DNA of 64,000 bases from Pseudoalteromonas marina (GTDB lineage: Bacteria; Pseudomonadota; Gammaproteobacteria; Enterobacterales; Alteromonadaceae), in contig NZ_AHCB03000007.1 in NCBI RefSeq assembly GCF_000238335.3, positions 62,001 to 126,000 on the forward strand, given 5' to 3'. Both the position numbers and the translations under genes were made by a program. Under the pieces are notes generated by a model that saw only the letters and a list, made by a program, of their open reading frames with translations, was not told the origin of the DNA and did not search any database. Below, in pieces: positions 29,879-39,273 of the stretch. The stretch's first letter is position 1. Every line of letters begins with the position of its first letter.

Positions 29879-30880
29879 TTAAATTACTTGAAACCCATAG
29901 GCATATGGGTCGTCGTCATCTACTGTAATGGTGCTCGTTCCGGTTACCCGAGACCAGCCGCGAATGCTAGGTAAAATAGCAGTTTGACCTGCCACTTCAG
30001 ACACCTGCTCTATACAGCCAATAAATTGGCTGCCAATATAACTTTCATGAATAAATGCATCGCCTTGCTGCAATAAGCCTTTACTAAACAACTGAGCCAT
30101 GCGGGCGCTAGTGCCTGTTCCGCATGGTGAGCGGTCAATGGCTTTATCTCCATAAAAAACCGCATTAGCCGCATCTGAGTTGGAATTTTTGGGTGAGCCA
30201 GTCCATAACACATGGCTAGCACCTTGAACGGTAGAGTCGAGCGGATGGATACATTGTATTTTGGTATTAATAGCATCACGCACTAATGGGCTGTATTTGA
30301 GTAATTGCCCTGCACTAAAATGTTCAATACCTTTAAAGTTGCCCTGTGGTTCAACAATAATATAAAAGTTACCACCAAAGGCGATATCAACCTTTAATTC
30401 GCCCAACTCTGGAATATTGATACATATAGACTGATGCGCTAAATAAGCAGGCACATTGTAAATTTTAACCCACTGCACTTTACCACCAGTCATTTCATAA
30501 TTGACCTGAACTCGTCCTGCTGGCGTATCCAGTTTTAAAGTACCGGGGGTTTTAGCATGTAGCAAACCATGCTCTAAGGCGAAGGTAACAATACCCATTG
30601 TACCATGACCACACATAGGTAAGCAGCCGGAAGTTTCTACAAATAAAATGGCTGCATCACCATCTTCGCTAGTAGGTGGGTATAAAAAACCGCCCGACAT
30701 CATATCGTGACCTCTGGGCTCAAACATGAGCGCTTGACGGATCCAGTCATGGTTAGCTAAAAAGTCCTGGCGCTTTTCGCTCATGGTATTTCCCTGTAAC
30801 AGAGGGTGGCCACTTGTTATAAGCCGCACAGGGTTACCGCAAGTATGGCCATCTATACAAAAAAATGTTCCTTTGCGCAT
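29879..30880 (-). CDS. 4-hydroxyproline 2-epimerase
   Basis: Proline racemase family, 333 residues from the ATG at 30878-30880 (a GTG one codon upstream is an alternative). Both catalytic cysteines are present, Cys90 (LPMCGHGTMG) and Cys253 (DRSPCGTG), counted from that ATG. It turns trans-4-hydroxy-L-proline into cis-4-hydroxy-D-proline, the first step of the bacterial 4-hydroxyproline pathway. A proline racemase is formally possible, but the dehydrogenase, deaminase and D-amino-acid oxidase around it favour the epimerase. The preceding remnant ends a few bases before its start. Confidence 0.93.
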   Translation of the reverse strand: MRKGTFFCIDGHTCGNPVRLITSGHPLLQGNTMSEKRQDFLANHDWIRQALMFEPRGHDMMSGGFLYPPTSEDGDAAILFVETSGCLPMCGHGTMGIVTFALEHGLLHAKTPGTLKLDTPAGRVQVNYEMTGGKVQWVKIYNVPAYLAHQSICINIPELGELKVDIAFGGNFYIIVEPQGNFKGIEHFSAGQLLKYSPLVRDAINTKIQCIHPLDSTVQGASHVLWTGSPKNSNSDAANAVFYGDKAIDRSPCGTGTSARMAQLFSKGLLQQGDAFIHESYIGSQFIGCIEQVSEVAGQTAILPSIRGWSRVTGTSTITVDDDDPYAYGFQVI

Positions 30881-30883
30881 CAC

Positions 30884-31099
30884 TTAATCCAATTTAGGTT
30901 TATTTACATCAACACAATACGCTTTCGCAGTATCGTTAAGCGTTGATGAAGAAGTTTTTTCATTTACAACCAGTAGTTTAAAATCTGCTATAGCTTTTAC
31001 TATAGCGCTGCCAACTAGTTGCCATGTAGAGCTAACTAACTCATCACTATTAAACTGAGCGGCCATTGCTGGGTTTATACCATGCCAATTGGTTTTCAT
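30884..31099 (-). pseudogene. Probable remnant of a DapA-family gene
   Basis: A 71-codon frame starting MKTNWHGINPAMAAQFNSDE. This resembles the N-terminus of DapA-family lyases in hydroxyproline operons (pattern W-x-G-x-x-P-A-x-x-x-Q-F), but the sequence then departs and ends after 71 residues instead of about 300. No barrel or Schiff-base lysine is present. It stands at the head of the epimerase-dehydrogenase operon, where such a lyase is expected. I read it as a deleted copy whose task is done by the gene at 33947-34918. A small real protein cannot be ruled out. Confidence 0.45.
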
Positions 31100-31139
31100 T
31101 TGCCTATTCCGAACTGAATTTATGCTTGATATGATAAGT

Positions 31140-31155
31140 ATATTGTATACAATAA
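31140..31155. promoter_or_regulatory. Operator copy 2 (ATATTGTATACAATAA)
   Basis: Core TTGTATACAA, 41 bp upstream of the leftward epimerase operon and about 210 bp upstream of the rightward oxidase gene, in the divergent promoter region. It may control both. Confidence 0.82.
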
Positions 31156-31366
31156 TCAATATCCTATTTTGATATTAAATTTATAGGTACACACCCTTAA
31201 AAGATTACAAATAACTAATTACACATAACCAATTGAAAGTTATAACTAAAAATGAGTTAGAAAGAGCTTGTAGAGTTTTTTCTTACTACTTGTCAGTAAA
31301 TACAATATCGATTTATTTTTTAAAAAACGTATAGCGTTTTACTTTTATCATCAGGGGAAGGTAATT

Positions 31367-32614
31367 TTGACCAATACAAGAACTCAAAGAGTCGCCGTGA
31401 TCGGTGCCGGTGTAATTGGTATTTGCACAGCTTTACAGTTACAACAAGCTGGCTTTGCAGTGACGCTATACGATGAAAATGGCCTAGCGCAAGGCTGTTC
31501 AAAAGGTAATGCTGGGCACTTTGCCACCGAACAGGTATTTCCTCTAGCGCAGGTAGCATTATTAAAAAAATTACCTGCTATGCTTTTTAACCCATTAGGA
31601 CCATTGCGCATTGATTGGCGCTATGCAATAAAAGCTCTCCCTTGGTTTTGGCAGTTTATTAAAAATATGCCTACTGCCAGATTTATCGCACATACACACG
31701 CTCTCAAAGCCTTAAATGAACATGCAATTCATGCTTATGAAAGATTATTAGCAAACTATCAACTGAGCCACCTGCTTACTAAACAAGGTAGTTTACTTAC
31801 CTTTGAAAAAACCCCATTGGTTGATGTGCAGCGCACCTTGGCTATGTATCAAGCGCAAGGAATTAAAGTAAAGCTACTTGATACAAAGCAAGTACATGCT
31901 CTAGAGCCCAGTTTATCCGACAAAATAAATCACGCTTTATTATTTGAAGACGTTGCTCATAGTATTGAACCACATTTATTTTGTATCCAATTAGCGCAAA
32001 AGTTCAGTTTATTAAAAGGGCAATTTCGTCAACAGAAAGTAGTTGCTATCACGCCTAAAAGTGAAGGTTTTATGGTGAGTGATGAACAAGATAGTCTCAA
32101 TTTCGATAAAGTCGTGATCGCAGCGGGTGCTTGGAGTGCCTCTCTCATCGAGCCGCTTGGGTACACAGCACCTTTAGATACCGAGCGTGGTTACCACTGT
32201 ATGGTTAATATTAACCATGGCCTAACACGGCCCGTAGCTTCTGCTGAACGGAGTCTTATCATGACCCCGATGAGTCAAGGGTTAAGAGTGGCAGGCACAG
32301 TGGAGTTTGCGGGTATAAATAGAAAGGCTAACAATAAACGTGCATTAGCTTTACTGCCCCATGCACAAGCGTTATTAGCTAGCCAGCCTCTTAGTGCCAC
32401 GACTACATGGATGGGCTGTAGGCCATCATTGCCTGACTCATTACCTATAATAGGCCAAGCCCCCAATCACAATAACCTGTACTTTGCCTTTGGTCATCAG
32501 CATTTAGGGTTGACACAAGGAGCCATAACTGCCGAGTTAATTACAGATTTGTGTCTCAATAAAGCCCCCTCCATAAATTTAGAGCCATATTCTATAAACC
32601 GGTTTATGCGCTAA
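31367..32614 (+). CDS. FAD-dependent D-hydroxyproline oxidase/dehydrogenase (DadA-like)
   Basis: 415 residues starting at TTG; the AGGGGAAGG at 31353-31361 supports this start. The N-terminal Rossmann motif VAVIGAGVIGICTALQLQQAGFAVTLYDE binds FAD. GCSKGNAGHFA and, near the C-terminus, GCRPSLPDSLPIIGQAPNHNNLYFAFGHQHLGLTQG are typical of DadA-like oxidoreductases. In the 4-hydroxyproline pathway this step oxidises cis-4-hydroxy-D-proline to delta1-pyrroline-4-hydroxy-2-carboxylate, passing electrons to the respiratory chain or O2. It is a single-subunit type. It heads a two-gene unit with a proline peptidase. Confidence 0.9.
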   Translation: MTNTRTQRVAVIGAGVIGICTALQLQQAGFAVTLYDENGLAQGCSKGNAGHFATEQVFPLAQVALLKKLPAMLFNPLGPLRIDWRYAIKALPWFWQFIKNMPTARFIAHTHALKALNEHAIHAYERLLANYQLSHLLTKQGSLLTFEKTPLVDVQRTLAMYQAQGIKVKLLDTKQVHALEPSLSDKINHALLFEDVAHSIEPHLFCIQLAQKFSLLKGQFRQQKVVAITPKSEGFMVSDEQDSLNFDKVVIAAGAWSASLIEPLGYTAPLDTERGYHCMVNINHGLTRPVASAERSLIMTPMSQGLRVAGTVEFAGINRKANNKRALALLPHAQALLASQPLSATTTWMGCRPSLPDSLPIIGQAPNHNNLYFAFGHQHLGLTQGAITAELITDLCLNKAPSINLEPYSINRFMR

Positions 32615-32656
32615 TTCTTTAAAAATTATAATTAAACAAATACATAGGAGAACCTA

Positions 32657-33871
32657 ATGATGACCAAAGGTATTAGTACTCAAACGAAAGAACAAGCACT
32701 TGCTAGTCTTTCCAATATGACTCGCGATTTAATTCCCATTCAAGCTGATGAGCATCTAGCCCGTATTGCCCGTGCTCAAGAGTATATGCAAGCCAATAAT
32801 GTTGATGCCATTTACTTAAATGCAGGGACTAACCTTACTTACTTTACGGGTATGCGCTGGTACGCAAGTGAGCGCATGGTCGGTGCTATTTTACCCGCGA
32901 AGGGCGAAGTACAATATATAGCCCCTGATTTTGAAATTGGCTCTCTCAATGGCTTTAAAGTTATAGAAGGCCCAATTCGCGGCTGGCTTGAACACGAAAG
33001 TCCTTATGCATTATTTGTCAAAGTGCTCACCGAAATGGGCATTGCTGAGAGCGGCACTGTAGGGATTGACGAAAGCGCGCAGTTTTTCATTTTCGATGGC
33101 ATAAATAAAGCGCAAACAGGCTTAAACCTCGTTAATGCACAGCCTGTTACAGCTCATTGCCGCATGCATAAGTCAGCCAATGAACTAATGCTAATACAGC
33201 GTGCGATGGATATGACCTTAAAAGTTCATCAGGCCACAGCCAGCATGCTATATGAGGGTATAAGCACAACTGAGGTAGAAGAATTTATTAAACAGGCGCA
33301 CAAAAAAGTTGGCGCGCCTGGTAACTACTTTTGCATCGTTTTGTTTGGCCTCGCGACATCATTTCCTCATGGTGTCAAAGAGCCACAAACTCTTAAAAAA
33401 GGAGATATGGTTTTAATTGATACTGGCTGTAAAGTACACGACTACTTATCAGATATTACACGCACTTACGTATTTGGTGAAGCTACAGACCGCCAACGCC
33501 AATTTTGGAATTATGAAAAAGCCGCACAAATGGCCGCTTTTGATGCAGCTCAAACAGGTCAAAGTTGTGAGAGTGTCGACAACGCTGCCCGCTCATACTT
33601 AGCAGAGCAAGGCCTTGGCCCTGAGTATCAAACACCTGGCTGCCCACACCGTACCGGTCATGGTATAGGCTTAGACATCCATGAATGGCCTTACCTAGTC
33701 GGCGGCGATAAAACACCTCTAGCCGCAGGTATGTGCTTTAGTAATGAGCCAATGCTAGTTGTACCTGGTGAATTTGGTGTGCGTTTAGAGGATCACTTTT
33801 ATATTACTGAAAATGGTCCAAAGTGGTTCACTGAACCCGCTCATAGCCTCGAAAACCCATTTGGGTTATAA
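32657..33871 (+). CDS. M24 family Xaa-Pro peptidase (second island copy)
   Basis: 404 residues, AGGAG ribosome-binding site in front. N-terminal creatinase-like domain (about 40-170) and a catalytic domain with all five metal ligands: LIDTG, LSDITRTY, RTGHGIGLDIHEW, SNEPM and VRLEDHF. It is likely a cytoplasmic dipeptidase or aminopeptidase acting on Xaa-Pro or Xaa-Hyp peptides. It differs clearly from the other M24 protein of the island (21988-23073), so the two may split different peptide lengths. The M24 family also includes the DMSP lyase DddP, but the peptidase set and the context favour a peptidase. Confidence 0.88.
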   Translation: MMTKGISTQTKEQALASLSNMTRDLIPIQADEHLARIARAQEYMQANNVDAIYLNAGTNLTYFTGMRWYASERMVGAILPAKGEVQYIAPDFEIGSLNGFKVIEGPIRGWLEHESPYALFVKVLTEMGIAESGTVGIDESAQFFIFDGINKAQTGLNLVNAQPVTAHCRMHKSANELMLIQRAMDMTLKVHQATASMLYEGISTTEVEEFIKQAHKKVGAPGNYFCIVLFGLATSFPHGVKEPQTLKKGDMVLIDTGCKVHDYLSDITRTYVFGEATDRQRQFWNYEKAAQMAAFDAAQTGQSCESVDNAARSYLAEQGLGPEYQTPGCPHRTGHGIGLDIHEWPYLVGGDKTPLAAGMCFSNEPMLVVPGEFGVRLEDHFYITENGPKWFTEPAHSLENPFGL

Positions 33872-33887
33872 GATAAATATACTCATT

Positions 33888-33915
33888 GCTGCACGGCGAA
33901 TACTTACCGTGCAGC
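33888..33915. terminator. Hairpin between converging M24 and DapA-type genes
   Basis: GCTGCACGG / CCGTGCAGC with a 10-base loop in the gap between two converging genes. There is no strong T-run, so its termination strength is uncertain. Confidence 0.5.
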
Positions 33916-33946
33916 TAATTAGTACTTGAAAGAACTAGACAACGAA

Positions 33947-34918
33947 TTAGCCTAACAAGTCCAAAGCTTTAAGCCTCTCTCGTGCTAAAAGATATCTTGC
34001 ACGAACGTCATCAATTTGCTGTTGAGTTAATTTATTACCGAAAGTACGAAGTCCACCATCCTTATCGTCATGATGAATTCCAAATGCGCACTTCAGGTAC
34101 TCCATAAGTAGCGGTTGAGCATCCAAGTAAGAGATGGAATTCATAGCCTGAGAAATTTTGTTAGCCTCAGCCCATTCCCCTTTATTTACATACTCCTGCA
34201 TCGTCACACTCGCTTTTGGAAAGATACAACCTACACCTGTGATCCCGCCACATGCTCCTGCTAGTCCGGCATGCACAGTGACAGTGTCTACACCTGCCAA
34301 AATTTTTGCATCTTTGTTTTCTAACATTATCGTCTCAATGATTGAAACGTCTGACGTCGATATTTTTAACGCAGTAACTTCTGGAAGCGCAGCAAGTTTT
34401 TTAAGAAGCTCTGTTGACAGTGCATGATAGCCCGCTGCATCAGGGTTGTTATAAGGCATAATTGTAATGCCAGCCTCTTTAGCTGCTGTTGCACAAAGCG
34501 CATAATATTCATACATATCTTCATCACTAGGTGCTTCTTTGGTTTTTGGTGGCATAACCATGACTGTATCTACGCCAACAGATGCGAGTTGCTTTACAAT
34601 TTCAGCTATTTCTTCTTTCGTTTCTGCCGCAGCACCACTGATCAGTGGGACACCGTATTCTTTTGCAACATCAGAAAGAGCCTCTAGTAAAGAAAGGCGC
34701 TGTTCAACACTTAGATAACTATTTTCACCTAATGTGCCTGAGCCAACAAGCCCCCCCATTTTGCTACCGCCTTTCCCTTGTACTTTTAAAATTTCTGCAG
34801 CGTACTTTTTTGTTGTATCAAAATCAATTTCAAGTACCCCAGATTCAGGCTCTTTTAGCCATGTGAATACGGCCGGCATAACTGAAAAGCGCCAATCTGT
34901 GTTCGTTGTTTTCATCAT
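33947..34918 (-). CDS. DapA-family lyase, candidate pyrroline-4-hydroxy-2-carboxylate deaminase
   Basis: 323 residues of the dihydrodipicolinate synthase/N-acetylneuraminate lyase superfamily: GTLGENSYLS (about 61-70), Tyr156 in IMPYNNP and the Schiff-base Lys185 in ALKIST. In 4-hydroxyproline catabolism a member of this family removes water and ammonia from delta1-pyrroline-4-hydroxy-2-carboxylate to give alpha-ketoglutarate semialdehyde. It is the only complete DapA-type gene in the island, and all other steps are present, so this is the likely job. It has its own promoter with the 40-bp palindrome 38 bp upstream of its start. Confidence 0.85.
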   Translation of the reverse strand: MMKTTNTDWRFSVMPAVFTWLKEPESGVLEIDFDTTKKYAAEILKVQGKGGSKMGGLVGSGTLGENSYLSVEQRLSLLEALSDVAKEYGVPLISGAAAETKEEIAEIVKQLASVGVDTVMVMPPKTKEAPSDEDMYEYYALCATAAKEAGITIMPYNNPDAAGYHALSTELLKKLAALPEVTALKISTSDVSIIETIMLENKDAKILAGVDTVTVHAGLAGACGGITGVGCIFPKASVTMQEYVNKGEWAEANKISQAMNSISYLDAQPLLMEYLKCAFGIHHDDKDGGLRTFGNKLTQQQIDDVRARYLLARERLKALDLLG

Positions 34919-34955
34919 ATTTCCTGTTGCTTATAAGGTAACTCCTATAAATACT

Positions 34956-34995
34956 AACACAAACAGAATATTGTATACAATATTCTGTTTGTGTT
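34956..34995. promoter_or_regulatory. Operator copy 3 inside a perfect 40-bp palindrome
   Basis: Bases 34956-34975 and 34976-34995 are exact reverse complements. The centre (34968-34983) is the ATATTGTATACAATAT operator; the arms add AACACAAACAGA and its complement. It lies 38 bp before the DapA-type gene and about 90 bp after the GH63 stop. It is much longer than needed for one dimer. Confidence 0.88.
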
Positions 34996-35085
34996 GGTTC
35001 TCTTGTGATTTGTGAAGCTTAAGCAGTGGTGATTAATTTATGCCATAGTGTGATTAGTCTGGTGAACTGAATTAAACAGTGTCAA

Positions 35086-37455
<2,370 letters not shown>

Positions 37456-37459
37456 TTAT

Positions 37460-39208
37460 TTAGCCCTTTTTGTATCGCGCTAATAAATAAAAACCAAATC
37501 CGGTAACTAGTGCAATGCCTGCAAATAATAGCCACATGATTTCGGGGGATTTTATCTCTTTGACTAGGTAACCATAACTCCACCCAGACAAAAATCCAGC
37601 AAATAAAAAGCCTAATGCCATAGATACAAAGTAATAACCCATAAACATAGCAGCACTGCCTTTTGGAGCTATGCTGGCTACATACTCTTGGCTTTTTGGA
37701 GAGGTGAGCATTTCACCAAAAGCAATTAATAATATAACCGTTACCACTACTAAACCTCCCAACTGGCTTAGTAATACCCCCGCACTCATTAATAACAACA
37801 CTAAAAAAGCACCTGCTGTGACAATTAAACCGCTTATTAGGACAGATATAACTTTAAAATGCTGACATTTAACACTTACTATTATTTGTAACAGAACAAT
37901 AGCTGCAAAATCTAAATTAATCAGGTATTCAGGGTTTACCTGTCGGTATTTAAGCCACTGCTGCGCCACTTGCATACTTTGCTCAGCTGAAAAGTTAGAA
38001 GCACTAGCTTGTTTAAAAAATAACGCTATTTCAGCAACAGGAACATTGACTTTTAAGTGGACTAACTCTAGACGCACTGCCTCTAAATTTATCTCTTTGA
38101 CTGGTGTTAGACTTTGAGTAGCAGCCAGTGTTTGCAGTTTGTTACTTAAAGCTTGAATATCAACATAAGCAAAAAAATCCACTGCTGATTGACCAAAGTA
38201 ACTCAAGAGTGCAACTAAATCTTGAGTATCAATATAGTCACGTATAAACAGAGGTAGAGTATAAAAAAGTTGGTTATATACCGTCCAAAACCCCGTTAAT
38301 ATTGCTAAATATAGTGCAAAACTACGATTGCTAACCCTCACCGGTTGTAGATACCATTTAGACGCTTTTTGCACGCTTACGCACTTATCCCATAACCAGT
38401 TCGCAGCTAACCAAATCGTAATTAGCGAAAAAGCTTGAGTATATGTTAACCAGCTAACTCCCCCCGTCATTAAAATAATTACACTGGTAAACAGTAATAA
38501 TGCGAAACGGCTGTTACCCAAAACATGTTGAGCTTGCTGTAAAACCGCTGCCGCCCCTATGCTGCTACGTAGTTTGCTGCTTGACTCACGGTAAAAGAGC
38601 AATGGAATAAAATTAACAACTATCCAAGATGCCGACATAATAAATACCGCATCCCAACTAATAGTCCGTAAATACCCAGCCACTAACGGGCCTATGAAGC
38701 CCCCCAAATTAACCATAGTGTAAAAAATACCAAAGCCTAAACCCCGGTTACTGTCGTTAGTGTTTTGACTTATAGTGCCAACTACCACAGGCTTAAAGCA
38801 GGATGCACCAAAAGCGACTAACATTAAAATCATAAAGAACGAATTAAAGTCTGTCACTTGACCCAAAAAGTAATAACTCGGCGCCATCACAATAAATGAG
38901 CATGTAAACATTTTTTTATAGCCATAGCGATCGGCAAAAGCCCCAGTGATCACAGGTAATAAATATAAAAAAAACGGAATTATCCCCTGTACTGCACCTC
39001 GCTCTGCATCACTAAATCCGACCCCCCCTTGTTCAACGGGTGTGGTCATATACACCGATGATACAGCAAAGAAACCATACCAAGCTAAACGCTCAAAAAT
39101 TTCCATGGTATTAGCCAAATAGAAACCTAATCCAAAGCTACGCCAAGTTTGTTTATTTTTCTCGGTTCCCTGCTGTGCTGCTGATTGTAATTGTTGGTTA
39201 TTATTCAT
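37460..39208 (-). CDS. POT/PTR2-type proton-coupled peptide transporter
   Basis: 582 residues, major facilitator fold with about 12 or more helices. ERLAWYGFFAVSSVYMT near the start, FGASCFKPVVVGTIS and GIFYTMVNLGGFIGPLVAGYLR match the PTR2/POT signatures (the E-x-x-x-x-Y motif, FKP, and FYxxxNxG). A soluble insert of roughly 120 residues (about 325-440) interrupts the second half and is unusual for the family. The likely role is import of di- and tripeptides from the periplasm. It forms an operon with the GH63 gene and starts 31 bp from operator copy 4. Confidence 0.85.
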   Translation of the reverse strand: MNNNQQLQSAAQQGTEKNKQTWRSFGLGFYLANTMEIFERLAWYGFFAVSSVYMTTPVEQGGVGFSDAERGAVQGIIPFFLYLLPVITGAFADRYGYKKMFTCSFIVMAPSYYFLGQVTDFNSFFMILMLVAFGASCFKPVVVGTISQNTNDSNRGLGFGIFYTMVNLGGFIGPLVAGYLRTISWDAVFIMSASWIVVNFIPLLFYRESSSKLRSSIGAAAVLQQAQHVLGNSRFALLLFTSVIILMTGGVSWLTYTQAFSLITIWLAANWLWDKCVSVQKASKWYLQPVRVSNRSFALYLAILTGFWTVYNQLFYTLPLFIRDYIDTQDLVALLSYFGQSAVDFFAYVDIQALSNKLQTLAATQSLTPVKEINLEAVRLELVHLKVNVPVAEIALFFKQASASNFSAEQSMQVAQQWLKYRQVNPEYLINLDFAAIVLLQIIVSVKCQHFKVISVLISGLIVTAGAFLVLLLMSAGVLLSQLGGLVVVTVILLIAFGEMLTSPKSQEYVASIAPKGSAAMFMGYYFVSMALGFLFAGFLSGWSYGYLVKEIKSPEIMWLLFAGIALVTGFGFYLLARYKKG

Positions 39209-39239
39209 AGTTTACTTTTTCAATTAAACACAGTATTTT

Positions 39240-39255
39240 ATATTGCATACAATAT
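39240..39255. promoter_or_regulatory. Operator copy 4 (ATATTGCATACAATAT)
   Basis: One base differs from the other copies (C for T). It lies in the 65-bp gap between the divergent transporter and lipoprotein genes, only 18 bp before the latter's start, so a protein bound here could block both promoters. Confidence 0.8.
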
Positions 39256-39273
39256 ACACTTAAAGCAAATAAA

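Noticed and set aside
32657..33871. DMSP lyase DddP (M24 family)
   Set aside because: All five peptidase metal ligands are in normal order and the neighbours concern proline peptides; nothing points to DMSP.
34956..34995. Simple terminator of the GH63 gene
   Set aside because: AT-rich, no T-run behind it on the minus strand, and its centre equals the operator found at four other promoters.
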